A stretch of 64,000 nt of DNA from DAHUXN01 sp963811805 (GCA_963811805.1 CAWESU010000001.1:2480001-2544000); one strand, 5' to 3'. Positions 54,220 to 63,159 are shown, counted from the stretch's first letter. The notes: generated from the letters alone by a model not told the origin. A program made the numbers and translations.

Positions 54220-54930
54220 ATGAGCGCCACGAAAACACAAACCGGAGTTACGCCTGCGCCTTCGCTTGAGGTTGTCTGCTGGAGCTGCCAAGCCTCGTCC
54301 GGCGGCGGCCATTTCTGCGGGGCCTGCGGGAAAATCCAGCCGCTCTCTCGCGGCGCCGATTATTTCTCGTTTTTCGCTCTGCCGCGAAAATTGCAAATCG
54401 ACGAGCCCGGCCTGGAGCAGCGCTTCCACCGGCTGAGTTGGAAGCTGCATCCCGATAATTTCGTGAAAGCCTCGGAATACGAACGCAATCTCGCGCTCCA
54501 GCGCTCCTCCGAACTGAACGACGCCTATCGCATGTTGCGCGATCCGATTTCTCGGGTCGAGTATCTCCTGCTCCGCGCTGGCGTCCGCAAGGAAGGGACC
54601 ACCAAGCAGCAAGCTCCACCGGAATTGCTCGAAGAAGTCTTCGAGCTGAACGAATCGCTCGACGAATTGCGCGAAGCCAAATCCGAGGGCGGCGATTTGA
54701 CCGAACTCCGCGCCAAGCTCGCCGAAGCGCAGCAGAATTTCCAGGAAAAACTGGCTGAGGTCGACGCTGAGTTAAACGCCGTTTTCGCCGAATGGGACCA
54801 GACCTTTGCGCAGCCGGAGGGCGAAGCCGGCCGCAAGTCCATCATGGCCAAATTGAACGAACTGCTGAATCGCCGCTCCTACATCCGCAATCTAGTGCGG
54901 AATGTCGGCGAGGAACTGGGGCAAGGTTAA
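54220..54930 (+). CDS. hscB: Fe-S co-chaperone HscB with N-terminal tetracysteine motif
   Basis: J-domain co-chaperone of 236 residues that brings IscU to HscA. The J domain starts DYFSFFALPRKLQI and has H77-P78-D79 (LSWKLHPDNF). The C-terminal three-helix bundle follows. Before the J domain is a C20xxC23...C33xxC36 motif (CWSCQ, FCGAC). This is absent from E. coli HscB but present in mitochondrial HSC20/HSCB, which shares even the following DYFS. The start at 54220 is the best fit; codons from 54139 are also open. Confidence 0.9.
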   Translation: MSATKTQTGVTPAPSLEVVCWSCQASSGGGHFCGACGKIQPLSRGADYFSFFALPRKLQIDEPGLEQRFHRLSWKLHPDNFVKASEYERNLALQRSSELNDAYRMLRDPISRVEYLLLRAGVRKEGTTKQQAPPELLEEVFELNESLDELREAKSEGGDLTELRAKLAEAQQNFQEKLAEVDAELNAVFAEWDQTFAQPEGEAGRKSIMAKLNELLNRRSYIRNLVRNVGEELGQG

Positions 54931-55065
54931 TGGGGAACCCGTCCGTTTCTAATCGCCAATGCCCGAAATTAGGAATTGCGCTAAGTTGCGGCAAACACAG
55001 GACATCGCTTTTTCTAATCGATAACTTTGGAAGGCTTTTCAGGGTCCGTTGGGAGAGTAGAATCC

Positions 55066-56907
55066 ATGGGTAAGACGGTCGGCATAGACCTGGGAACCAC
55101 ATTCAGCCTGATCGCGTTCGTCGATCCCGCGACCGGCCAGCCGCGCTGCATTCCGGGCCCCTGGGGAAGCACGCTGTGCCCCTCGGTGGTCACCCTTGAT
55201 GCCGAAGGCAAAATCGTTGTCGGTGAGGCCGCTCGTCAACTTCTGCTCACCCAGCCCGAGCGCACCATTTATTCCGTCAAGCGCCTGATGGGCCGCGGCG
55301 TCGAAGACATTCGCGGTGAGCTGAAAATTTTTCCGTTTCGCATCGACGAGGGGTCCCACGGCGTCATTCGCGTCCGCCTCGGCGAAAAATATTTCACACC
55401 CTCGGAAGTCTCCGCGTTCATCCTGCGTAAACTGAAATCCTGGGCGGAGAAATTCTTCAACGACACCGTTGATCGCGCGGTCATCACCGTGCCGGCGTAT
55501 TTCAATGACGCCCAGCGCCAGGCCACCAAAGACGCCGGCCGTCTCGCCGGCCTGGAAGTTCTTCGCCTCGTCAACGAGCCCACCGCCGCCGCACTCGCCT
55601 ACGGCCTGCACAAACAGCGCCGCGGCCGCGTGGCCGTTTACGATTTTGGCGGCGGCACCTTCGACATTTCCGTTCTCAAGCTCATCTCCAGCGAGGAAGG
55701 CGACATTTATCAAGTCCTTTCCACCAACGGCGACACGCATCTTGGCGGCGACGACATCGACAACGCGCTCTTCGAGGTCATCAGCGCGGACATCCGCGAT
55801 AAATATTCCTTCGATTTCACGGGAAACCCGGGAGCTGTGCAGCAACTTCGCAAAGCCCTCGTGCATGCCAAGCATGAGCTTTCCGATTACGAGCACACTA
55901 CCATCGGCTTCGAATTGCCCGACGGTCGTGCCTATGTTCGCGAGCTTCTGCGCGCCGAATTGGAGAAAATCATCGCGCCTATCGTGGCGCGAACCATGGC
56001 CCCGGTGAAGATGGCCCTCGCCGACGCGAAACTGCAGCCTTCGGAAATCGATGAAGTCGTGCTCGTTGGAGGCTCCACGCGCATTCCGCTGGTTCGCAAA
56101 ACGGTCGGCGAGTATTTCGGCCGCGCGCCGCATTGCGAATTGAATCCTGATGAAGTGGTCGCGCTTGGCGCTGCCGCTCAAGCGGACATTCTGGAAAGCG
56201 GCGTGAAGGATATGCTGCTGCTCGACGTCACCCCGCTCTCGCTCGGTATCGAGACCATGGGCGGCGTGGTCGCCAAGCTGATTCCGCGCAACTCCACCAT
56301 TCCCGCCAGCGCCCAGGAGCTTTTTACCACTGGCGTCGAGAATCAGACCGGCATCGACATCCACATTTTGCAGGGCGAGCGCGAACTGGCGAAAGACTGC
56401 CGCTCCCTGGCGCGTTTTCAGTTGAAGGTTCCTCCCGGGCCCGCGGGTCTGGCGCGCGTCGAAGTGAAATTCCTGATCGACGCGAACGGAATTCTGCAAG
56501 TGGCCGCGCGCGATTTGCGCACCGGCGAGCAAAGCTCCATCGAAGTGCAGCCCAGCTATGGCTTGACCGACACGGAGATGGAAAAGATGCTCGAAGAGTC
56601 CATCGAATTCGCCGAGCAGGATTTCGCGCAGCGCCAATTGATCGAGGCGCGCATCGAAGCGGATACCATCCTGCACGCCACGCAAAAAGTTCTGGCGCGG
56701 GGCGAGTCAGGATCGCTTCCCGCCACGGAGCGCGCGAAAATCGATGCGTCGGTGAAAGCTTTGCGCGATGCCGTCGCCGGTACGGACTACAAGCTCGTAC
56801 GGAAAAAGATCGACGAACTAAATCACGCGACTGAGCATCTTGCGGAACTCAGCATGAATAAAGCGCTGCAAGCGGCGGTCGGAGGCAAGCGCATCGACGA
56901 AGTGTGA
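55066..56907 (+). CDS. hscA: Fe-S assembly Hsp70 chaperone HscA
   Basis: Specialised Hsp70 of 613 residues, shorter than the DnaK at 10952 because it lacks the long acidic tail. The ATPase domain has VGIDLGTTFSLIAFVDP, VPAYFNDAQRQATKDAG and YDFGGGTFDISVL. The substrate domain has DVTPLSLGIETMGGVVAKLI. It releases clusters from IscU in an HscB-stimulated cycle. A 135-base gap after hscB holds no gene. The start is ATG 55066, 10 bases after GGGAGAG. Confidence 0.94.
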   Translation: MGKTVGIDLGTTFSLIAFVDPATGQPRCIPGPWGSTLCPSVVTLDAEGKIVVGEAARQLLLTQPERTIYSVKRLMGRGVEDIRGELKIFPFRIDEGSHGVIRVRLGEKYFTPSEVSAFILRKLKSWAEKFFNDTVDRAVITVPAYFNDAQRQATKDAGRLAGLEVLRLVNEPTAAALAYGLHKQRRGRVAVYDFGGGTFDISVLKLISSEEGDIYQVLSTNGDTHLGGDDIDNALFEVISADIRDKYSFDFTGNPGAVQQLRKALVHAKHELSDYEHTTIGFELPDGRAYVRELLRAELEKIIAPIVARTMAPVKMALADAKLQPSEIDEVVLVGGSTRIPLVRKTVGEYFGRAPHCELNPDEVVALGAAAQADILESGVKDMLLLDVTPLSLGIETMGGVVAKLIPRNSTIPASAQELFTTGVENQTGIDIHILQGERELAKDCRSLARFQLKVPPGPAGLARVEVKFLIDANGILQVAARDLRTGEQSSIEVQPSYGLTDTEMEKMLEESIEFAEQDFAQRQLIEARIEADTILHATQKVLARGESGSLPATERAKIDASVKALRDAVAGTDYKLVRKKIDELNHATEHLAELSMNKALQAAVGGKRIDEV

Positions 56908-56956
56908 AGCGCGCGGCTCGCGTGTTAAGCTCGCGCCAAGTTTTGAGGAGCGGCAA

Positions 56957-57367
56957 ATGGGCGGCAAGAATCCTTACATCGAAGAGACAAAGTACACGCC
57001 GGCGACGCAGAAGTTCAAGGTGACCTTTGCAAAAGAAGGCCAGACCGTCGAGGTCGACCCTGCGAAGTTCCCTTACGGTCACGACGGCTTGCCCGGCAGC
57101 ATTCTGGACATCGCCACCGGCTTCCACATGGGCCTGGATCACGCCTGCGGCGGCGTCTGCGCCTGCTCCACGTGCCACGTCATCGTCCACGAAGGACTCG
57201 AGTCCTGCAACGAGCCTACCGACGCTGAACTCGACCAGCTCGACGAGGCCCCCGGCGTCACGCCCAAGTCGCGCCTCGGCTGCCAGTGCGTTCCTGACGG
57301 TACGAAAGATATTGTTATCGAAATCCCAGCATGGAATAAGAATTACGCCAAGGAAGCGGAACACTGA
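56957..57367 (+). CDS. fdx: adrenodoxin-type 2Fe-2S ferredoxin
   Basis: Ferredoxin of 136 residues. Cluster ligands C64, C70 and C73 lie in ACGGVCACSTCHV, and the fourth is in RLGCQC near residue 115. The C-x5-C-x2-C spacing is of the Isc/adrenodoxin class. It supplies electrons for cluster assembly on IscU. A 20-residue N-terminal extension (KNPYIEETKYTPAT) precedes the domain. TGAGGAG lies upstream. Confidence 0.93.
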   Translation: MGGKNPYIEETKYTPATQKFKVTFAKEGQTVEVDPAKFPYGHDGLPGSILDIATGFHMGLDHACGGVCACSTCHVIVHEGLESCNEPTDAELDQLDEAPGVTPKSRLGCQCVPDGTKDIVIEIPAWNKNYAKEAEH

Positions 57368-57397
57368 TCCCGCGCCGCGAATTTAAGAGGAGCGAAC

Positions 57398-57616
57398 ATG
57401 CCTTCCACATTTGACTGGGACAACGCCGAGGAAATTGGCATCCGCCTCGCGGAGAAATTCCCGGACGTCGATCCGCTGACCGTCCGCTTTACGGATTTGC
57501 ACAAATGGGTCATCGGGCTCGACGGTTTCACCGGAGATCCGTCGCAGTCCAATGAAGGCAAGCTCGAAGCCATCCAAATGGCCTGGCATGAGGAATATCA
57601 AGAAAATCAGAGATAA
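57398..57616 (+). CDS. iscX: Fe-S assembly protein IscX
   Basis: Small acidic protein of 72 residues that binds IscS and iron. The family signature is clear: TFDWDNAEEIGIRLAEKFP, then VRFTDLHKWVIGL, and AIQMAWHEEY at the C-terminus. GAGGAG precedes the start. It closes the isc operon. Confidence 0.95.
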   Translation: MPSTFDWDNAEEIGIRLAEKFPDVDPLTVRFTDLHKWVIGLDGFTGDPSQSNEGKLEAIQMAWHEEYQENQR

Positions 57617-57651
57617 TCCTCAGCGAACAGAGCACGAGAGGAGACGAACAC

Positions 57652-58185
57652 ATGAGCGACGCGGAGTTGCGGTACCCGGTGGGAAAATATCAGCCCACCG
57701 AGAAGCTGACCGAAGAAAATCGCAAGCAACTGCTGGCGCAGATCGAAGAGGCGCCGAAAAAATTGCGCGCCGCCGTGGCAGGACTGTCGCGCGAGCAGCT
57801 CTCGACTCCTTACCGCGATGGCGGCTGGACGGCGCAGCAGGTGGTCCATCATCTCGCCGACAGCCACATGAACGCCTACACGCGCTTCAAGCTCGCGCTG
57901 ACCGAAGATAATCCCACCATCAAGCCCTACAACGAAACACGCTGGGCGGAGCTAAGCGACTCGAAGGTCACGCCGGTCGAGACGTCGCTCGCGCTGATGG
58001 ACGCGCTGCACGAGCGCTGGATGAATTTGTTGCATGGGATGAAACCGGATGATTTCGCGCGCAAGTTGACGCATCCCGAACACGGAGCGGTGCCTCTCGA
58101 CTACATGGTCGGCCTGTACGCTTGGCACGGCCGCCACCACGTCGCCCACATCACCAGCCTCCGCCAGCGCAACGGCTGGAAATAA
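57652..58185 (+). CDS. DinB/YfiT-family metal-dependent thiol transferase-like protein
   Basis: Four-helix-bundle DinB-superfamily protein of 177 residues, closest to the YfiT/BstA group (bacillithiol S-transferase-like hydrolases). The three metal histidines fit QQVVHHLADSHMN and the late WHGRHHVAHI. The N-terminal RYPVGKYQP is also typical of the group. GAGGAG lies just before the start. It is 35 bases after iscX and could ride on the isc transcript, but a functional link is unproven. Confidence 0.87.
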   Translation: MSDAELRYPVGKYQPTEKLTEENRKQLLAQIEEAPKKLRAAVAGLSREQLSTPYRDGGWTAQQVVHHLADSHMNAYTRFKLALTEDNPTIKPYNETRWAELSDSKVTPVETSLALMDALHERWMNLLHGMKPDDFARKLTHPEHGAVPLDYMVGLYAWHGRHHVAHITSLRQRNGWK

Positions 58186-58376
58186 GCACCCTTCAGGAAT
58201 CAGGGGCTGAGAAGTTTTCCCTTCCCTGTTGAATCTGTGCGAACCAAGGAATAACGGTTACGCACGGCCGGGCGATTCCCGCGTTGTGTATCCTCTTGGA
58301 ACGTAGTTCGATGGTTAGCAGCATACCCGAAGCCGTGCGATGGCTTCGACACCCGTTGGCGCTGCCAGGAAACTCT

Positions 58377-58826
58377 ATGCCTGACGAATCACTCGATCCG
58401 ACAGCCGAAGAGCTCGCGAACGAGAAGGACCTGCGTCGTTTCGAGGCGGAAGCAGCTTTTCGTCAAAGTAACGTCCTGCCCTTGGATTACGCCATGAACG
58501 AGGGGCGATTCTATGGTTTGCTGATGCGTGGAGACCGGCCGCTCACCGCCGTGCAACGAATTGGGTTCCTGCTGATCGCAATCATGCTTTGTGCGCCGAG
58601 TTTCTTTATAGCGTTGGCTGCAGTTCCTTCGTGGAGGCACGTTATCAGCGGCGGCGTGTTGGGCGGCGGAGTGCCGATGTTCTATCTTCCGATCGCGGCG
58701 CTAGTTTTCCTCACTGGTATTAGAGTTGTCTGGGTAGCCCTTCGATCGTCTCGCAAGCCAAAAGCCAATCTAGGCTTTCCGGCAGACAGTGACGCCGTCG
58801 CGCAGCGGAATCATCACCGGAAATAA
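58377..58826 (+). CDS. hypothetical two-TM membrane protein
   Basis: Probable membrane protein of 149 residues from ATG 58377; the frame extends to an earlier ATG at 58284, so the start is uncertain. A charged N-terminal half is followed by two hydrophobic helices (GFLLIAIMLCAPSFFIALAA and VPMFYLPIAALVFLTGIRVV). The last 57 bases overlap the convergent O-methyltransferase gene. I do not recognise the family. Confidence 0.55.
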   Translation: MPDESLDPTAEELANEKDLRRFEAEAAFRQSNVLPLDYAMNEGRFYGLLMRGDRPLTAVQRIGFLLIAIMLCAPSFFIALAAVPSWRHVISGGVLGGGVPMFYLPIAALVFLTGIRVVWVALRSSRKPKANLGFPADSDAVAQRNHHRK

Positions 58827-59402
58827 ATCTTTCATTCCGTAGACGAGGCGATTGAATTCCTGCACGCCGCGCGTCGCATCGCTATCCACCTTGCGGGTCA
58901 CGCGTCCCGACCACAACGTGTTGTCGGTCACCAAAAGCCCGCCGCGCTTCAATCGCCGCGCGGCTTTTTTCAGCGCCGCTGGATACTGATCTTTATTCAC
59001 GTCGATAAAAATCAAATCGAAATTGCCGCGCACGCGGTCGAGCATCGCCAGCGCATCTCCAGTCATGACGTGAATTCGCTTCTCCACGCCAGCTCGCTTG
59101 AAAAAATCCGTAGCGCGCTTGGCGTTCTTCGGATCGCCGTCGGTGTAATAGATTTCCGCTTTCGGACCGGCGGCGCGAGCCCACCAAATCGTCGAATAAC
59201 CGATGGCCGAGCCCATCTCGAAAATCCTTTTCGCGCCGGAGATTTGCGCGAGCAGATAGAACATACGCCCGACCGCGGGCCCGACGATGGGAATGTCCTC
59301 GCGCGCCGCGGCCTTTTCCATGTCCGCGAGCACAGCGTCGCGCGCCGGCAAAATGTCGTAAATATATTTTTCTACGGCTTTGTTGGTAATCTCTCCAGCC
59401 AT
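58770..59402 (-). CDS. class I SAM-dependent O-methyltransferase
   Basis: 210-residue methyltransferase of the caffeoyl-CoA/catechol O-methyltransferase group. The SAM-binding loop is IFEMGSAIGYSTIWWA. Metal-binding residues fit DLIFIDVNKDQY and LVTDNTLWSG. The N-terminal lid begins EITNKAVEKYIYDIL. The substrate is probably a catechol-like or other small hydroxylated compound; not determinable here. Confidence 0.88.
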   Translation of the reverse strand: MAGEITNKAVEKYIYDILPARDAVLADMEKAAAREDIPIVGPAVGRMFYLLAQISGAKRIFEMGSAIGYSTIWWARAAGPKAEIYYTDGDPKNAKRATDFFKRAGVEKRIHVMTGDALAMLDRVRGNFDLIFIDVNKDQYPAALKKAARRLKRGGLLVTDNTLWSGRVTRKVDSDATRGVQEFNRLVYGMKDLFPVMIPLRDGVTVCRKA

Positions 59403-59550
59403 CGCTCACCTCGTTTCGTTCTTCATGTTTTTTGTAACCGTTGTGCTATGCTCTTGTAACCCGGTTCGCACTATCCTCCGAACGGTTTCGCCCACGATTC
59501 GAGTTACACAAAGCGTGGGTTTCGAGCGCCCCAGCCAAGGAGCCGTACAA

Positions 59551-60009
59551 ATGTCTGAAGGGGCTGTCTTCTATTCGGACGCCAAAGGCATAAGAGTAAC
59601 AGACAGAGGCGTGACGCTCGACAATATGACTTACGCCTTCACAAACTTCGCTTCCATTGCGAGCCGCGTCGAGCGGCCCAGCCGAGTCGGACCTCTTTTG
59701 GTGATCGCGGTGGGCGTTGCATTTTTCGTTGAAGGAATCACGGGCCATTCCTTCGGTCTTGCAATACTTGCAGCGATTGTGGTCGCTGTCGGCGGGTTCT
59801 GGTTCAAGGAATGTAAGCCCGTCTATAGTCTTGATCTCTCGGCTGTTTCCGGTGAGCGCGCGCCTATTTTGCGGGGCAGCGAAGAGTGGACAACAGCCGT
59901 CGCGATGGCCATAAACGAAGCTATCGCTCGTCGAACCGAGCCGTTGGGCGCTTCGGCTGGACAGTTCGCGCCCAGCCCCGAAGTCTCAGCCTTTTCGCTT
60001 CGTTCTTAG
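59551..60009 (+). CDS. DUF6232-like membrane protein
   Basis: 152-residue protein that opens with a beta-rich module (GAVFYSDAKGIRVTDRGVTL, then MTYAFTNFASIASRV), followed by two adjacent transmembrane helices and a soluble tail. The module and layout resemble the DUF6232 family. AAGGAG at 59537-59542 supports ATG 59551 over upstream in-frame codons, which overlap the divergent methyltransferase. Function unknown. Confidence 0.7.
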   Translation: MSEGAVFYSDAKGIRVTDRGVTLDNMTYAFTNFASIASRVERPSRVGPLLVIAVGVAFFVEGITGHSFGLAILAAIVVAVGGFWFKECKPVYSLDLSAVSGERAPILRGSEEWTTAVAMAINEAIARRTEPLGASAGQFAPSPEVSAFSLRS

Positions 60010-60071
60010 ACTTCTCACTTTGAATGACGCAGCAGCATCGGCGTTATTCCCAACACGTGTCAGATCTTCGT

Positions 60072-60785
60072 TTAGCCCAAACTCTCGCCCGGCTTGATGG
60101 CATGGATCTCCAGGCCCGCAATGTCTTTCGTCTGCGTCTTTAATTCTTCCGGCGTTCCGGTAAGCACGGGGAAGGTCGCATAGTGCATGGGAATCACGTG
60201 CTTCACGTTGAGCAGGCGAATGGCCATGGCGGCCTCGCGCGGACCCATGGTGTAAAAATCGCCGATGGGCAGCATGGCCACTTCCGGCGCGTACAATTCC
60301 GCAATCAATTTCATGTCGCCGAAAACAGCAGTGTCGCCGGCGTGATAAATCGTCAGGCCACCCGGCAAACGTACGATGTATCCGACCGGGTCTCCGCCAT
60401 AAATCATCTTGTCGCCGTCTTGAATGCCATTGGAATGCGTAGCGTGCACCATGGTGGCTTCAATCTCGCCAACCTTCACCGTTCCACCCTTGTTCATGCC
60501 AATCACGTTCTTCACGCCTTTCGACTCGAGCCATTGCGCGGTTTCAATAATTGCGACCACCTGCGGCTTGAACTTCGTGGTTATGGCCAGCGCGTCGGCG
60601 ATGTGGTCTCCGTGGCCGTGCGTGAGCAACATGGTGTCCACGCGCTGCAATTTTTTCGCATCCTTGGGGCAGGCGGGATTCCCGTCCACCCACGCATCCA
60701 GCAAAACTACTTTGCCGTCTGGCAGCGTGATTTGGAATGTTGCATGTCCCAGCCAGGTAATCTTGTTTCCGCGAGTCTTCAACAT
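60072..60785 (-). CDS. UPF0173-type MBL-fold metal-dependent hydrolase
   Basis: 237-residue metallo-beta-lactamase-fold hydrolase, cytoplasmic. It begins NKITWLGHATFQI, then has the metal motif LLTHGHGDHIAD (HxHxDH), ATHSNG, YHAGDTAVFGDM and HVIPMHYATFP. These are the diagnostic blocks of the UPF0173/YtkL family. It differs from the exported MBL protein at 8340. Substrate unknown. Confidence 0.9.
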   Translation of the reverse strand: MLKTRGNKITWLGHATFQITLPDGKVVLLDAWVDGNPACPKDAKKLQRVDTMLLTHGHGDHIADALAITTKFKPQVVAIIETAQWLESKGVKNVIGMNKGGTVKVGEIEATMVHATHSNGIQDGDKMIYGGDPVGYIVRLPGGLTIYHAGDTAVFGDMKLIAELYAPEVAMLPIGDFYTMGPREAAMAIRLLNVKHVIPMHYATFPVLTGTPEELKTQTKDIAGLEIHAIKPGESLG

Positions 60786-61008
60786 GATTGCCTCCGAAAT
60801 TGTGTCGAATGAATTTTCCGTGCGCGCCGGATCGTCCGGCGGAAAATGCCGCCAGACATCTTACTGGCATTCAAATTCCTTCGCCACGAATTTGCCGCCT
60901 GAGGCGGGCAGGCACCCGCGGTTAACTTCGAAGGAAGCAACGGCGCGGGTGAGGCGGTAGGCGAAAGAGCGAGGCGTGCGTGCCGATTTCTTTATTGAGA
61001 CGAATTCG

Positions 61009-61563
61009 TTAGAAATGCACGACGATGCCCGCCGAGGCGCGCGGCTGGTTTTGCGTGGTAGAGCCAAACCGAGTTACCAGGTAGTCGAGTTGGATCACGC
61101 GCAGCGACACGAACGGTACGACCTTGACGTCAATACCTCCGCCGACCGCCGCTGCGAGCGCATTGTCCGTGAACGGAAGCGCTGATCCGTTGCTGCCCAC
61201 CGACTCGTGCGCCGCGCCGACCAGCACGTGCGCGAAAGGCGAAACGGGCCCCGGAAAGTGCACCTGCGGACCAAACAGATACGTTTGGACATGAATCGTC
61301 GAGCCCGCAACTGTCCCGTAGTTACCGCCAAAGTCCGCTGTGAAGCCGAGCACGTGGAAAGGGTTATATGTGCCGGAAGCCTCCCAGCCGTTGAGATTCG
61401 GATGGGTAGTTATGGAACACGGAGTCGGCGCTCCCACCGGGCACACCGCAACGCTCGGCCGCAGATACGAATATCCGCCGAAGATTTGCACCTGTGCGTG
61501 CGTGGTGCTTGCAAAGAGCAAGCCCGAAAAAATGATCGTCAATACCAACAAAGCTTTTCGCAT
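61009..61563 (-). CDS. small outer-membrane beta-barrel protein
   Basis: 184-residue exported protein with a signal peptide (LLVLTIIFSGLLFASTTHAQ). Alternating strands and turns follow, with the GGYSYLRPS opening and a terminal aromatic SAGIVVHF, as in eight-stranded OmpX/OmpA-like barrels. Two cysteines (VCPVGAPTPCS) sit in the first loop and may form a disulfide. The 223-base gap to the UPF0173 gene holds no further gene. Confidence 0.8.
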   Translation of the reverse strand: MRKALLVLTIIFSGLLFASTTHAQVQIFGGYSYLRPSVAVCPVGAPTPCSITTHPNLNGWEASGTYNPFHVLGFTADFGGNYGTVAGSTIHVQTYLFGPQVHFPGPVSPFAHVLVGAAHESVGSNGSALPFTDNALAAAVGGGIDVKVVPFVSLRVIQLDYLVTRFGSTTQNQPRASAGIVVHF

Positions 61564-61799
61564 CGGTACCTCCAGAGAGTAATTCGAAATATGCTGGCCG
61601 CGAGAGCGCGTATTTTCCCCGGCGCCTAACGCGAATCTTGCTGTTCTTTTATCTGTTCGTTCATTTTAGCCGCCCGCCGCGGCCCCGGCTCAACTGGTTT
61701 AGCCTCCTGTGTTCACCTTCGCACGGCATGCCTGCTCGCCGGCAAAAACGCCCATGAATTGCACTCATGGATTTACTTCTGACGAATTATTTGGCAGGA

Positions 61800-61829
61800 T
61801 TTACCTTCGGCGCAGATGGCTGTTATAAT
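61800..61829 (+). promoter_or_regulatory. promoter of the 7Fe ferredoxin gene
   Basis: TATAAT (61824-61829) with TTTACC (61800-61805) 18 bases upstream. The start codon at 61857 follows GGAGAG. The 293-base gap before the gene otherwise shows only a short CATGA-N7-TCATG dyad near 61754. Confidence 0.5.
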
Positions 61830-61856
61830 CAAGCTTGTTTTCGGAGAGAAGACTAA

Positions 61857-62132
61857 ATGGCGTACGTGATCGCAGAGCCCTGCATCGGAACCAAAGATTC
61901 AGCTTGCGTGGACGTTTGCCCCGTCGATTGCATTCATCCGCGCAAGGACGAAGCGGATTTTGAGGCGGAGAAGCAGCTGTACATCAATCCTGACGAATGC
62001 ATCGATTGCGGCGCGTGCGTGCCGGTGTGTCCGGTGACCGCGATTTTCGCGTTGGAGGATTTGCCGGAGAAATGGTCGAGTTACACCGCGTTGAACGCGG
62101 ATTGGTATAAGGCGAAAAAGGCGAAAGCGTAA
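61857..62132 (+). CDS. 7Fe/8Fe-type ferredoxin
   Basis: Bacterial ferredoxin of 91 residues with two cluster motifs. The N-terminal cysteines are C9, C17, C21 and C25 (EPCIGTKDSACVDVCPVDC), with the C-x7-C-x3-C arrangement of [3Fe-4S]/[4Fe-4S] proteins. The second motif is ECIDCGACVPVCP. A low-potential electron carrier; the partner enzymes are not evident. It is monocistronic, with its own promoter and a strong terminator. Confidence 0.94.
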   Translation: MAYVIAEPCIGTKDSACVDVCPVDCIHPRKDEADFEAEKQLYINPDECIDCGACVPVCPVTAIFALEDLPEKWSSYTALNADWYKAKKAKA

Positions 62133-62163
62133 GCTGCTCTACGCAGCGGCATTGGTGGCGGAA

Positions 62164-62193
62164 ACGGCGGACTTCTGGTCCGCCGTTTTTTTT
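62164..62193 (+). terminator. strong intrinsic terminator after ferredoxin
   Basis: Perfect 9-bp stem ACGGCGGAC / GTCCGCCGT with loop TTCTG, followed by a run of seven further Ts. It ends the ferredoxin transcript and separates it from the convergent peroxiredoxin-like gene. Confidence 0.92.
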
Positions 62194-62210
62194 GTAGCCG
62201 GCGAGAAAGT

Positions 62211-62912
62211 TCAAGGGGCACCCGTTGCGCGCAGATTGCGCAGGACGGCGAGCGTTTCGCCGGGCTCGGGACGCCTGGTGTAATCGAAATTCACATCCGC
62301 GGCGCGAATAATATTTTCGCGGTCAATCACGTAGCGCGCAGGCAACGGCAATTCCCAGGACGCGTCGCCATTGAATTTCGCGAGGTCCATGTTGAACTTC
62401 CTGTAGATCTGCGCCAAGTCATCCGGAAAACGAAAAACAATACCGAAGCGCCGGGCCACTTCATTGTGCATGTCGCTGAGAACTTCGAAAGAAAGATGAA
62501 CCTTGTCCCGCGTGACCGCGCAGTGTTCCGGAAGCTGCGGCGAAAGAGCGAGAAGCGTGGCGCCCAAGGATTGAAATTGAGCGAAGGATTCTTCCAGAGC
62601 TGCCAGCTCCAGTTTGCAGTACGCTCACCAGACGCCACGAAAAAAAGTGAGAACCAGCGGGCCTTTGGCAAGGAGCTCGCGCGAGCGGAGAATTGCCCCG
62701 CCGGAATCGGGCAGCTCCCAGGCGGGCGCGGCGTCGCCGATTTTCAATGCGCGTTGCACGATGCCGGAGTTGCGCAGATCCTCGGTGGCGCGATGCATCA
62801 CCGCGAGATCTTCGGGCGGAAAGCGATCCTTCGCCGCGGCGCGCCGCGCATCCAGACTGTCTCGTAGAGCCATCAAAACCTCGCGCACGTTGCTTCCGAG
62901 TGCGAAATTCAT
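62211..62912 (-). CDS. peroxiredoxin-like protein with in-frame TGA, probable selenoprotein
   Basis: AhpC/TSA-family protein of 233 residues if TGA at 62627-62625 is read as selenocysteine. The site is FFRGVW-U-AYCKLEL. The family has W-C-x-Y-C there (FYRGxWCPYC type), so U96 replaces the first cysteine and C99 is the second. The frame continues without interruption for 137 residues with normal family sequence (ARYVIDRENIIRAADVNFDY). A hairpin at 62612-62594 fits a bacterial SECIS. The protein has no signal peptide and likely reduces peroxides or acts as a thiol oxidoreductase. The alternative is a nonsense mutation of TGC or TGT. Confidence 0.8.
62594..62612 (-). promoter_or_regulatory. candidate bacterial SECIS hairpin
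   Basis: Begins 13 bases after the in-frame TGA. In RNA, the stem CUGGAGCU pairs with AGCUCUGG (five Watson-Crick pairs next to the loop, then two G-U pairs and one C-G), with apical loop GGC. Exactly 20 bases separate the UGA from the loop, and the first loop base is G. Both agree with the published bacterial SECIS rules (loop 16-37 bases away, G among the first two loop bases). Confidence 0.65.
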
Positions 62913-63078
62913 TCTAGCTGAATCTTGTCGCGTTGTTCCACCATGACTGTCCGTAGAGTTTTTGCCCTATCTTGGAACACAATTCGACGAAGAGAAGCCC
63001 GAAAAACCCGTGGACACTGGAGTTTAGCCCGACGGCACTCGGCTCAAATACTTACCAGAGAGCCAGTGACCCACCCGA

Positions 63079-63107
63079 TTGACCGTTGCGCCCATTTCAA
63101 ATATTAG
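63079..63107 (+). promoter_or_regulatory. promoter of the PilZ gene
   Basis: TTGACC (63079-63084), a 17-base spacer and TATTAG (63102-63107). The PilZ start is at 63160. The 247-base gap before this gene contains no other visible feature. Confidence 0.45.
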
Positions 63108-63159
63108 ATAGTTGGCACCCGCCCCCCCGAAGGACGCTTCCTCTGACAGGAGAGGTGTC

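Noticed and set aside
55039..56685. Long reverse-strand open frame (548 codons) opposite hscA
   Set aside because: Antisense shadow of a certain Hsp70 gene; no motifs and no ribosome binding site. A similar shadow lies opposite dnaK (10832-12019).
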